Source of the DNA: Tricholoma matsutake
Lineage: Eukaryota; Basidiomycota; Agaricomycetes; Agaricales; Tricholomataceae
Assembly: GCA_026075535.2 (NCBI GenBank)
Contig: AP026544.2
Location: 9,796,001 to 9,860,000 of the forward strand
Direction: 5' to 3'
DNA: 64,000 nucleotides
Under the pieces are notes generated by a model. That model did not search any database and was not told where the DNA came from. It saw nothing but the letters and a program-made list of their open reading frames with translations. A program made the position numbers and the translations under genes. This document shows, one piece after another, positions 47,800-57,939 of the stretch (position 1 is the stretch's first letter; the number at the start of each line of letters is the position of its first letter).

Positions 47800-48535
47800 A
47801 TGCAAACAATTTCTCATGCCAATGGGCTTGTCAAATGAGCTCACTTTGATGTTCAACAATCGCTATTCAAAGCAGTTGACAGAGATCAGAGCAAATGGTC
47901 AGCTGGAGCACACTCTGTGTTTTGGGCAGAAAGAGCTATGGTTTGTAAATGTATGGGTTGTTCTCCTTACTTTGCAGTTACAGGATCACATCCCCTCATC
48001 CCACTTGACATCTCCAAAGCCATGTACTTGCAACCCCTTCCCAATTCTATTCTGTTGATGACTGATCTCATTGCCTGACATGCTATTGCACTACAAAAAT
48101 GTTCAGGTGACATCAAAAGACTTTATTCAAATGTCTACACTGCTCAACTTGAAGCTGCAAAATGTTTCAAACTTGTCCACCAATGCACCATTTGCAAATA
48201 CAACTTTGAAAGAGGCAAATTAGCACTACTTTGAAGCACACAGATCAAAAAGTCCCTCAACTGCAAGATGTGACCTCAATATCTTGACCCCCTCACCATC
48301 ATTGAACAAAATTATGGAGGAGCCTACATCCTCTGCAAACTCAACAGATCAGTATTCCATTGCCCCATCACTGCCTTTTGACTTCTTCCCTACTTAGCTT
48401 GACAATCTATTCTACTTCCTCCAAACTTACTCAACATTGACTCAGAATGCCTCGAAGCACTTTGAAGCACTTCAGATGTTGATGCCAAGCTTAATGAAGA
48501 ATTCCCAGACCTCAGAAATGATTAGTTCTTCCTTT
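47800..48535 (+). pseudogene. 3' end of a second Ty3/gypsy pol, decayed
   Basis: On the plus strand the frame reads ISHANGLVK*AHFDVQQSL and DRDQSKWSAGAHSVFWAER (end of the integrase core), then CSPYFAVTGSHPLIPLDI. The C-terminal region follows, with LYSNVYTAQLEAA, KKSLNCKM*PQYLDPL and NYGGAYILCKLN. These match, from memory, the end of pol in a common agaric gypsy family. Nearly all the stops are TGA at positions where the family has arginine (VK*AHF, LIA*HAI, CKM*PQY, AF*LLPY and others). No LTR was found next to it. Confidence 0.75.
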
Positions 48536-49874
48536 TCCTCTTTATTTAATGACTCATCCATCTTTTAAAAAATTTTAGTGTACTATACAAGTTGCAATAT
48601 CACCATATGGCATGGTTGTACAAAACTTCAAAAGGGTTTTTTGGCCATGATGATCTACTGAGCCTTTTCCTTATTTTGTAATGTATTTTTCTTCAATATT
48701 ACTTGACACCTTTCACAACACTTATGAACTCAAAAACACAAACACAGATCTTATTCCAAACATTCTGAAACTTCTCTTTTTACTTGTACTTATTTCTTAT
48801 TTGACTTCTTTCAGTTTCACAAAATCATGAATTAAGTACAAAAATCACAAAATAAAATAAAATGTCCTACTCCTCCTCCAACATTGTCAATTTCCCTGTC
48901 CAACATCTCCCATTGAGCTCTCTTCTGCACTGACTCCTCTGCAATCATCCACTGATGCTCTGATGTGTCCAACCCTGCCACTACATTCTGTTCCTGACCT
49001 TTGCAACCTTTCCCTTTACCATCTCACTTCATCTACATGTGCACCTCCAAAGGGCCAGCCTCCAGCATCTGCAAAGGCCCCATGACCCAAATATGCAGCA
49101 CTAACACACTGTAGATGATCAGTGAATGTACAAAACAATTTTGAACTCATCACTTACTGGGCTTCAGACATTCTGAAGATTTTGTAACTGCCACTTTCAC
49201 CAGTGCCCTCTTCCCCTTCCCATTTGGCACACCTTTTCTCAACACCCACTCCCAGTAACAGCCCTGCACCTCCTGGGTACACTTTCAACATTTTGTGGCC
49301 TCATCATCCATGATGCACTGTGATTGGCTCTTGTATCCTGCACATTGATTGCACTAAAACACAAATTGGGTTAGACATTGAAAATTGCATGAAAAAGATG
49401 GGACTTACCAGTCCATCAAATTTGAGCAGCTCCCCACTCTCAAATTTTGCCTTCTTCACAATAACTCCCTGTCATTTTTGTTATCATCCTCCTCCTCCTT
49501 GCCTGCTTTCTGCTTCTGGGTCCCAATGATTTCAATTTGGTCTTCATTGTCCTTGGACAGCAACAGCAATGGCGAGGGTGAGGATGAGGATGATAGCCCC
49601 AGCACCCACCTCTGCCACTGTGAACAACTGCTCACAGGGCAGAAAGCAGGTGCTAATGGATGACAATGAGCTGTGCTCAACAATGAACTAACCATGAGGG
49701 GAGGGACAACAACAACAGCCATGACAACAGTGGGATGATGGCGAGATGACAAAGGCACCTACCCACTGCTCCCTGCCCCCCTGGCCCACCTCAACTGCTA
49801 CGACAGGCCTACAACAACACCGCTGTGAGCAACTGCTCATGGGGTGGATCCCTACCCTGGCCCCAATGACAATG
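48536..49874. other. No recognisable gene
   Basis: Decayed AT-rich sequence. Near 49850-49879 there is a short CAATGA run in which the young Copia element inserted. Confidence 0.35.
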
Positions 49875-49879
49875 ACAAT

Positions 49880-50184
49880 TGTTGGAGCAGACTATATACG
49901 CTGCACAGGGGAAGAGACTACACGTTCCTTACAACCTACCTGGGGTTTAGTTAGACTTACAGCTAGGGTTAGCAGAGGTAAGAACACTGTATTCCTACTA
50001 CGGTACAGGTTCTCCTTATATACATAATATTAAGGATGTCACATGACTCGGGAATGTGTTTACCGCATGTATGCGCAGTAAGCGCAGTAACATGCGTATG
50101 CTGCATGTATTGCCTCATGTATACATGTGTATGCTGCATGTATTGCCTCATGTATACAGCATGCATCAGGGATTAATTTCAACA
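49880..50184 (-). repeat. 3' LTR of the young Copia
   Basis: 305 bp. In window orientation it begins TGTTGGAGCAG and ends AATTTCAACA. The U3 part holds two tandem copies of a 33-bp unit (50096-50161, GTATGCTGCATGTATTGCCT..). TATATAAGGAG on the minus strand is the likely TATA region. Confidence 0.97.
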
Positions 50185-50196
50185 CCCCCCCTCAAA
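50185..50196 (-). promoter_or_regulatory. Polypurine tract of the young Copia
   Basis: On the minus strand TTTGAGGGGGGG directly precedes the 3' LTR and would prime plus-strand synthesis. Confidence 0.8.
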
Positions 50197-50216
50197 CTGT
50201 ACAGCGCTCTAAGCAG

Positions 50217-53200
50217 CTAAGTTTGAATCTCGAAAGTAATTCCGAGAGAGTCTCTAAATTTCCTGAATAGGACGGCGCCAAGGTTCTTTGTGAACATGTC
50301 AGCCGGATTATCACTTCCAGGAATGAAAACGACTGTGACTTTGTCATTTTCTATGCATTCGCGGGTGTAGTGGTAGCGAATGTCTATATGTTTGGTCCTT
50401 CTTTCCTGAACTGGATTTGATCCAATAAAGATGGATCCTTGATTATCAGCGCAGATTGGTATGCGCTTCAGTGTATATCCAAGTTCCTGGAATAAGGACT
50501 CTATCCACACTATCTGCCGACAAGTGTCGGAGAGAGCCATGTATTCGGCTTCTGTGGATGACAGTGCTACAGTTTTTTGTAAACGGGACTGCCAGCACAC
50601 AATGCCACTCGCCAGAGTAGCAAAGTAACCCGTTGTAGATCGGCGCTTGACTGTGTCAGCTGCCCAATCAGAATCTGTGAAGGCCTGTAGCCCCTCGGAT
50701 TTCTCTCCATCATAGACCATACTGTACTTCTGGGTTCCCACCAGATAGCGCATTATGTACATCGCTTTGTCTAGATGTTCTTGGCTAGGATTAGCCGAGA
50801 ATTGCGACATCTTGATTACCGTGTAAGCGATATCAGGTCGCGTTCCGAGCATCAGATACAATAAAGATCCGATCACAGACTGATATTTTGATCTAAGCGC
50901 CGCGTTTGGCGTCGCTGTGTTCTCCGATGGTTTGTAGCCAGTCGGGAGCGGAGTGGGGGCAATCTTGGCATTTGTCATCTCGAACCTCTCAAGCACTTTG
51001 GCGAGATATTCTGTTTGATCGAGTTTGACTTTTGCAGCGGTCTGGGTGACGCGCATGCCTAAGAATTCCGTGACTTTTTCAGTACTACGGCACTCCCAAT
51101 GCTTCAGGCAAGCATTCTTCTTTTCATCCACAAGTTTCTTGTTCTTGCCCATGAACAAGCCATCATCAACATAGACTAGCGCAATAACGATGCTGCCTGT
51201 CTTAGGATCTTTGTGTATGAAGATGCCGGCATCGGAGCTGGCGCGCACGAACCCAATGGTGTGCATAAATGCCTCTAGCTCTCTCCACCATGCTAGTGAA
51301 GCCTGTTTAAGGCCATACAATGCTCGGCGTAAGCGCATTACTTTGCGCTCTTTACCCTCGAGTTTGAAACCCTCGGGTTGATCCATATAGATCTCCTCAT
51401 CAAGTTTGCCGTATAAAAATGCGGTTTTTACATCTAGACCGGTCATATACATGCCTTCTAGAGACGCAAGGGCAAACATGAGGCGTACGGTCTCATAGCG
51501 GACTACTGGTGAGAAAATCTCATCAAAGTCAACGCCTTCGACTTGTGAAAAGCCTTTGGCCACGAGTCTGGCTCGTTTTCTTCCGTCCGATTTCACAGAG
51601 AAAACCCATCTATTTTTGATCGTTTTTCGATCATGTGGAAGATCGACGATGTCATAGACTTGTCGCTTGTGAAGAGCCTCTAACTCTTCACGACAAGCCT
51701 GTTTCCACTCAAGTTGCTGCTGCCGGGGTAGGCGCGCAATATCGCGAAATTGGTTTGGAACTAGGCTTTTTCCACTTGATGGTGTGACTGCTTTTGACAA
51801 CAGCCAGCGGATAAGCTCATCTCCACCTTCCTTGGTTATCTTTTTAATATAACCTGCTTCGTCCAGTTCCCCCATTGGGTGATCATGTTCTTGATTATTG
51901 GAATCGGGCACACTCTCGTGGGGTGCCGAACTCGGTCCAGCAACTGGTTCTTGCTGTTGAGGTCGTGGTCGTGTTCGGTTATGATCCGAATCTTGACCCA
52001 CAGACTTCTTCCAATATCGATCACGCACAATGTCTCTCTCTATGTCAGAGGGGAGTCGCTGTTCTCCATAGGTATTGCCGGGACGGTTTGGGATTTTCCT
52101 CTGCCTGCCTGATCGACGGGGCAATTGCTGCCATTCCTGTTGATCTTCACGTCTTGGACGAAAGTCCTCAGTGTTAACTGGAGGCGGCGGAGGAGGAGCG
52201 TTAGTCGCATCGTCATGCGCCTTTTGCTCACTTGGTAAATCATCATCATCATCTTCTGATGATGGAGGAAGGGGCGGATTTTGTGGCGGTATAGGGTCAT
52301 CGCCATCCGTTCCAGATGAGTGGTCGTCATCTTCTGGTTCTGGTGGAAAATCACCAAGGTCTGTCTTGGCAGGAGTTTTAGCTCCGGGACAGCATGGGAA
52401 CATCGTTTCATCAAATAGTGCCGTAGCACCAATGAATATTGCGCCATTTCGTCGCATGAAACGATATGCTTTAATGCCATCTTCTACTCCAAGGTACGTC
52501 ATTAACTCCGATCGAGGAGACAATGTTGTTGGACGTTTTTCCTTTAGTAGATAGACATAAGCACCGCAACCGAAGACCTTCAGATTGTTTAGATCTGGGC
52601 GGACCTTTGTCAGGTCCTCAAAAGGTGTCAGCCATTTCAGGCGCCTTATTGGGGTTCGGTTGTATAAATGTGTTGCATGTTCTATGCAAAATTCCCACCA
52701 TGATTGTGGTAGACAAGCGGTGAATCGCAGGGTTTGCGACTTTTCCATTATTGTCCTTATAGCGCGCTCTGCGCGCCCATTCTGTTGGTGAATGTGGGGT
52801 GCAGACATCTCTATTTTGATGCCTAAATCCTTGAGCTGTTTTTGTAGCTCACGATCCTTGAACTCGCCCCCTGGATCGACACGCCAGCGCTTGATTGTAG
52901 CGCCATATTGGGTCTTAGCCATTGCTAGAAATTGTCTAATCGCTGCAGCAGCGTCAGATTTCTTTCTGAGACATTGGACCCAAATATGTGACGTTTTGTC
53001 ATCCAGAAATACAATGAAGTATTTATGTTTGTGGTACGATAGTACCGGGAGTTCCTTTAGGTCGGAATGTATTAATTCAAAGGATTTGTCAGCTCGTGAG
53101 TCTGACTCGGGAAAAGATTTTGAGGTCATTTTCCCTTCTGCACACCCTGGACATATAATTTTGTCTTTAGGAATAATTAAATTCCTTGGGAATTTTATGG

Positions 53201-55082
53201 TGCTTTTAGGCATTTTCCCTAGCGCCTCTTTGGATGGGTGTCCAAGTCGCCTATGCCAAGTCAAGTAGTCAGCGACATAAATGGTCGCGACATTAACCTT
53301 TTTGGTGCTCAATATATGAGTCCGAGCCCAATAGATCGTGTCATTCCTCCTTAGAGGGACACAATGCATGATTGGGTTTCCATGCTCGATGAATGAAATG
53401 TATGCGGAGGAACCACGCACATCACTTCCATCTTGTAAAAAGACCCCCATTGACATCAATCGAGTATTAATGTCGGGTATGTAGTAGACGGGGTATAGTC
53501 GCGTTTCACGCGTCTCTGACTTCCCATTACATACTACCTGGTGCCTAATGAAGACTGCTCCTTTTCCTACTATATGAGTAGTACCAGTGGCCGTTTGGAC
53601 CAAGGTAGAGTCCTTCCTCGGTAAAGGCTCGTAAGAAGCGAAATCTTTCATTTCACCAGTGAAGTGTTTTGATGCGCCTGAATCCATGATCCAGTCGGCA
53701 CCTTTCTTACAATCTCCCTTTGCACACATAGCACATATATTAAGATCTACATAATTCCATGATACATTTAATAGCGGTAAAATTTCACATGAAAAGTTCG
53801 CTGTATTCATAGGAATTTTAATCTTAGTGCTTGTGGCAGGGAAAAGGACTGACCTGTCATCATACGCCCCTGTGTCAAGGGGTTCATCGACGAGCATTTT
53901 GTCGACGGCTTTCCACACTTCCTCGTCAGTTACCGGAGGTTCGGATCCGAGGGAGACGGTATCGTCTTCTACCTCCTCGATCGTAGCCTCGGTTTCTGGC
54001 TCTATCCTCCTTCTCTTACCTTCTCGCACCGTAAGGTGCTCTTCCAACGGTCGCAGGTTTTTCGCGCTGCGCGGAAGTTGCATGCGCTCGAGGGTGTCTC
54101 GAGCTTGCTGGTATTCGGTGTAAACCGAGCGAGAAGAGGAGGCCGCGCCCGTGTATGCCTGTGCAGGCGGTCGGCGGCGAGGATCCCTTGTGGGAGTGTG
54201 TTCGCGTCGCTCGATGCGCTGTATGAGCGGCATCGGCGGTATGATGGTGCCATTACCATTTATGGTGGTAAAGGCGTTGGAGGCGAGGTGGGTATGTTTC
54301 TCTTTTGGCTTCTCCTCCTTAGTCTTTCTGTCCCCATGTCGTCCACGTTTTCGGGACGAGTCTCCGTTGCTGTTTTGCCCTTCTTTGGGCTGCCATTTGG
54401 GGTTTCCCCCCTTGCGCTTAACAGCGGAAAGTTTGTTGGCCTGAGGCTGGCCAGCGGGCTTTCCAACTGCTGAGCGCCTTGAGGCTTCAGCAACAATGGA
54501 GTCCTTGACATGTTTAAATGTCAAGGCGCTAGTGGCGGTCGTGTTAAGGACCGTTGCAGACAATGAGTCGTACTCGCGCGGCATCGCAGCAAGTAGAATC
54601 ATCGCCTGTACTAGCTCGGGGATGGCGACGTTAGCAGCCGTGAGGCGCTCAAATTTGTCAGCCATTCTTGCAATCTCCGGTGCGGGGTTCGCAGCCGGGA
54701 TCTTGATTGCTATTGCGGACCTAAAGTCCGAAAAGACTTGGGAGGGGCCGTCCACACCATAATCGGTGCGGATGAGGTCCCACACCTCCTCAGCAGTGTC
54801 CTTTGTGTTGGCACGCTGCCGAATGGAGGGGGCCAGGCGGAGCACTAGGCTACCAATAGCCTGGTCGTTTTTGTTGCTCCAGGTCTGGAGCTTGGCATTA
54901 GCGTCCGCTACCAAGGTAGCGTTCGTCGCCGTCAAGGGAGGCGCCGGGGGCGGTTTTTGCTCCGCCCCGCTAGTTATTTGCCAGAGGCCCTGAGACCTGA
55001 GCCACACCTTCATTGAGTCGGCCCATAAAATGTAATTTGATCCATCGAAAGTTTGAACGAGTTTTTCAAGAGTTGAAGACAT
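50217..55082 (-). CDS. Copia Gag-Pol polyprotein (1621 aa)
   Basis: One open frame from ATG 55082 (MSSTLEKLVQTFDG) to TAG 50217-50219. Residues about 1-230 form a Copia-type Gag of the UBN2 group (LWADSMKVWLRSQ, AEEVWDLI). A basic KRKGGNPK region follows, but I see no clear CCHC knuckle. Protease has DSGAS with Asp467. Integrase has a His/Cys region (HRRLGHPS..CPGCAEGK) and catalytic Asp674, Asp736 and Glu772 (D-x35-E). Reverse transcriptase has YVDD at 1304-1307. RNase H has AFTDSDWA and SSTEAEYMALSD. Gag and Pol share one frame, so Gag excess must come from processing or another mechanism. It is intact by every motif seen. An in-frame extension upstream has no ATG. Confidence 0.97.
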   Translation of the reverse strand: MSSTLEKLVQTFDGSNYILWADSMKVWLRSQGLWQITSGAEQKPPPAPPLTATNATLVADANAKLQTWSNKNDQAIGSLVLRLAPSIRQRANTKDTAEEVWDLIRTDYGVDGPSQVFSDFRSAIAIKIPAANPAPEIARMADKFERLTAANVAIPELVQAMILLAAMPREYDSLSATVLNTTATSALTFKHVKDSIVAEASRRSAVGKPAGQPQANKLSAVKRKGGNPKWQPKEGQNSNGDSSRKRGRHGDRKTKEEKPKEKHTHLASNAFTTINGNGTIIPPMPLIQRIERREHTPTRDPRRRPPAQAYTGAASSSRSVYTEYQQARDTLERMQLPRSAKNLRPLEEHLTVREGKRRRIEPETEATIEEVEDDTVSLGSEPPVTDEEVWKAVDKMLVDEPLDTGAYDDRSVLFPATSTKIKIPMNTANFSCEILPLLNVSWNYVDLNICAMCAKGDCKKGADWIMDSGASKHFTGEMKDFASYEPLPRKDSTLVQTATGTTHIVGKGAVFIRHQVVCNGKSETRETRLYPVYYIPDINTRLMSMGVFLQDGSDVRGSSAYISFIEHGNPIMHCVPLRRNDTIYWARTHILSTKKVNVATIYVADYLTWHRRLGHPSKEALGKMPKSTIKFPRNLIIPKDKIICPGCAEGKMTSKSFPESDSRADKSFELIHSDLKELPVLSYHKHKYFIVFLDDKTSHIWVQCLRKKSDAAAAIRQFLAMAKTQYGATIKRWRVDPGGEFKDRELQKQLKDLGIKIEMSAPHIHQQNGRAERAIRTIMEKSQTLRFTACLPQSWWEFCIEHATHLYNRTPIRRLKWLTPFEDLTKVRPDLNNLKVFGCGAYVYLLKEKRPTTLSPRSELMTYLGVEDGIKAYRFMRRNGAIFIGATALFDETMFPCCPGAKTPAKTDLGDFPPEPEDDDHSSGTDGDDPIPPQNPPLPPSSEDDDDDLPSEQKAHDDATNAPPPPPPVNTEDFRPRREDQQEWQQLPRRSGRQRKIPNRPGNTYGEQRLPSDIERDIVRDRYWKKSVGQDSDHNRTRPRPQQQEPVAGPSSAPHESVPDSNNQEHDHPMGELDEAGYIKKITKEGGDELIRWLLSKAVTPSSGKSLVPNQFRDIARLPRQQQLEWKQACREELEALHKRQVYDIVDLPHDRKTIKNRWVFSVKSDGRKRARLVAKGFSQVEGVDFDEIFSPVVRYETVRLMFALASLEGMYMTGLDVKTAFLYGKLDEEIYMDQPEGFKLEGKERKVMRLRRALYGLKQASLAWWRELEAFMHTIGFVRASSDAGIFIHKDPKTGSIVIALVYVDDGLFMGKNKKLVDEKKNACLKHWECRSTEKVTEFLGMRVTQTAAKVKLDQTEYLAKVLERFEMTNAKIAPTPLPTGYKPSENTATPNAALRSKYQSVIGSLLYLMLGTRPDIAYTVIKMSQFSANPSQEHLDKAMYIMRYLVGTQKYSMVYDGEKSEGLQAFTDSDWAADTVKRRSTTGYFATLASGIVCWQSRLQKTVALSSTEAEYMALSDTCRQIVWIESLFQELGYTLKRIPICADNQGSIFIGSNPVQERRTKHIDIRYHYTRECIENDKVTVVFIPGSDNPADMFTKNLGAVLFRKFRDSLGITFEIQT

Positions 55083-55320
55083 GATTCTGTGGTGGCAGCT
55101 GTTAAAAGCGCTCAATCAGTCTTTTTACTCAATAAAACACGTTTAACGTTCTCAGGAGAAAACACTCCTTCAGAGTGGTTAACCCTAGTCAACCTAGGTT
55201 TTATATGCAGCTCGCAGGGAGCACAATGCAGCTTACGAAGAGCGCAAGGTTATAAATTTGGAGACGATGAAGTCTACGTCGTTCGCAGCTAATTAAAGCG
55301 CGTTCGCGACGTGCCCAGCA

Positions 55321-55332
55321 GGGCCCATAACC
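55321..55332 (-). promoter_or_regulatory. Primer binding site, half-tRNA (initiator Met) type
   Basis: GGTTATGGGCCC on the minus strand lies directly inside the 5' LTR. It is identical to the old copy's site and complementary to the anticodon stem-loop of initiator tRNA-Met. Confidence 0.82.
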
Positions 55333-55637
55333 TGTTGGAGCAGACTATATACGCTGCACAGGGGAAGAGACTACACGTTCCTTACAACCTACCTGGGGTT
55401 TAGTTAGACTTACAGCTAGGGTTAGCAGAGGTAAGAACACTGTATTCCTACTATGGTACAGGTTCTCCTTATATACATAATATTAAGGATGTCACATGAC
55501 TCGGGAATGTGTTTACCGCATGTATGCGCAGTAAGCGCAGTAACATGCGTATGCTGCATGTATTGCCTCATGTATACATGTGTATGCTGCATGTATTGCC
55601 TCATGTATACAGCATGCATCAGGGATTAATTTCAACA
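55333..55637 (-). repeat. 5' LTR of the young Copia
   Basis: 305 bp, identical to 49880-50184 except T at 55454. It carries the promoter for the minus-strand transcript. Confidence 0.97.
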
Positions 55638-55799
55638 ACAATGATGCCATGTCATCATCATCATCATCAGCTCCTGTAATTGAAGGAGCCTGCAATTGCA
55701 GGTCTCCCCAGATGCAGGAGCTGATATATGATGTGAGACAGTGGGTTGACCAGTACCATGCAGATCCCTATGTGCTGATGCATGTGTATGAGATTTTTT

Positions 55800-57626
55800 T
55801 GCAACTATTTTTTTAATGAATAAATATCATAATTTTGTATCAATTGAAGTGTCCATATCATAACATACAATGAGTCCAAAAGAATCATAGAGTATACTAC
55901 TAAAGAGACCATAGTGAGTAAATAGGCATAGAATTGAAACAAGTCCAGTGGAAAGCATAGAAGTGCTGCTAGCAGCCACCAGCTCATTGCAAAGGGCCAA
56001 ATATGCAAGGTCAAGAAGGATATACCTTGATCTATCCTGCTATTCATCACCATTATTATCCCCCTCTTCGGCCTTACCCAGCTGCTCCCCCACCTGCTCT
56101 TCATCATGTTGGTCAAGCTGCTCCAGTTCCTCCTCAGTAGGCAGCTTATATTGTGTCAACACATCATTCCCATACTTCTCCATGAACTCTTTCACTGGCA
56201 GATTTTTCCATGCCACACATGCAGACCAGGTGCTGTACAACTCTGGATCATGAGGCAGAGCAACATGTGTGCCACCCTGGGTGTAATCAGCAAGCTCACA
56301 GAGCGAAGCTGTTCATTCCAGTAGATTGGATCAAACCAATCAATTGGGAGTGACTTTGGGAGTGCCAGAAGCTTTGATTGCTTTGGCATTGGAGGGTCTT
56401 CACAGCATTGCTCAGTTCTGTAACCATAAAATTAGCCAATAATAAAAGGGAATGTCACTTGAACTCACTTGAAGCAACCACTTTTGCTTTTATTCATCTG
56501 CTGTCATTGTTTGTCTGCCATACGGAAGAATGCAGTCACCTCTGTTGCTCAACCCTCCTTCTCCTTGATGTGGTAAACTGAATCTGTGCCCCCTTATGCC
56601 AACTCATCATCAGAATGGGCCTCATTTTCATTAGCCAAGGCCAAGACTTGATCATTAAAGCCCTGTGCTTTGAATACTTCAACTCTGCCACTAGCAAGCT
56701 ATTGAACTTGTGTCAGTGTAATCTACATTTCCAAGTCAATAGAAGCAAAATATGCACAGTATTACATTGCTTCCACACTGAAGTCATCTGCTTTCCTTTC
56801 ACAACACTCCCTGGACTCTTTGCCTCTGACTTTGCAAGCCCATACATATAGGAAAAGACAAAACTTTGGTAAAGTTTGCGCATGAGTGCAAAGTCATGGA
56901 CACAAGACAGGGTTGCTCCCATGTGACTATACCCATACCCAGTTGAGACCTGCTCAAATGTCTTGAGTGCAATATGTTCATGGAGTAGATTGTACATGGA
57001 CTCAGGATCACCACTCAGGACATCGGGCACCCACTTTGCAAGCCCAAGGCATGCCACAGTCCTAAAGATGAGTAACAAATGACATTCCTGGATGCACCTA
57101 ATGTTTGCAGCAATCATCCCATCCTCAAGAGAGCTGAGGAGCTCAGCTACTTTGGCTTTGGCATCTTGTATTCTACCAGAGTTGTCATCGAGACTGGATG
57201 TTACTGAGTTTTGGAGCTGTGCTTCAGATGAATAATGCTGAGTGAATGGTGCTTTGTCTTCAGGAGCAACCTTTGGTGAAACAGTGCTCTGGTGTGGGAG
57301 ACACCACAGGACACAAAGATGAAGCTCAAGAGCTGCCTAAGATACAGCAGAACTGTGAAGTGATCAAATACAATGTAACACAAGTTGCACACCTTTGTTT
57401 TCTCTGCCTCTTTTGGTACCTCTCCCTTTCTCATGTGCCAGTCACTAGGTTTCTTGGCTTTCCTGGGTTGCTTAGTGAAAACTTTGCATGCTTTCTTTGC
57501 TCGTGAGGGGCTGGGGTTTGCACTGCTAGCTGGTGAGCACTTGCACTTGTTACCAGATGAGGTGCCCTTCCCTAAGCCAGATTCAGAATCAGCAGGAGGT
57601 TGCATGTGAGCATCAGAGTCAGACAT
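55800..57626 (-). pseudogene. Mushroom-specific nuclear-type protein gene, decayed
   Basis: The start MSDSDAHMQPPADSES at 57626 is followed by a basic, Ser/Pro-rich region (SPSRAKKACKVFTKQPRK, then HMRKGEVPKEAEKTK). This matches from memory an abundant unnamed Agaricomycete family with a nuclear-localisation-like N terminus. An intron probably starts GTGTGC near 57400. Later blocks continue on the same strand: CIQECHLLLIF and WVPDVLSGDPESMYN (about 57080-56960), LPIDWFDPIYWNEQ (about 56350) and an acidic tail (EEELEQLDQHDEEQ, about 56130). Stops and shifts occur between them. The basic patch shows Arg to Cys changes (KCKC, KKACK) expected from CpG decay. Function is unknown. Confidence 0.5.
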
Positions 57627-57939
57627 TGGGGATGATGGTGGTCAATAATCAAGGTATTCAATCAAGCCAGAACATGTGTACAGTGCATGGCACGAAATGC
57701 ATCGAGACAAAGGAATTTTGAGCAGCATGATCACATGGCAGAAGAAAGGATTGCCCATGATCGATTGATCCTCGTGCTGATGCAAATTATCCAAATTATA
57801 TTACATAACTGCTAAGTACTCAAATCCAACTGCTGCACCACTGCTGCACCCACTGCCTCAAAGGCAGTTGAGTTTCAACTGCCCTAGCTTTTGCCTGTGG
57901 TGTGAATGTGACGTGGTGCAGCAGTGTGCCATTGGTGGA

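Larger units (their letters stand above)
49880..55637 (-). mobile_element. Copia (Ty1-type) LTR retrotransposon, young, apparently intact
   Basis: It has 305-bp LTRs at both ends, a half-tRNA primer site, a single uninterrupted Gag-Pol, a polypurine tract and a 5-bp target duplication ACAAT (49875-49879 and 55638-55642). The two LTRs differ at one position only, C at 50001 against T at 55454, a CpG site. That indicates recent insertion. CpG is abundant, unlike in the old copy at 24365-30421. Everything needed for autonomous movement appears to be present; activity is not shown. Confidence 0.97.

Noticed and set aside
49969..50166. Repeat-rich open frames (YMRQYMQHTHV) in both LTRs of the young Copia
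   Set aside because: They are produced by the 33-bp tandem repeat of the LTR and have no coding context.
53827..54473. Long plus-strand open frames across the young Copia gag
   Set aside because: They are antisense shadows of the 1621-codon Gag-Pol, with no motifs of their own.
55647..55669. TCATCATCATC microsatellite
   Set aside because: It is a simple trinucleotide run beside the Copia target site with no further structure.
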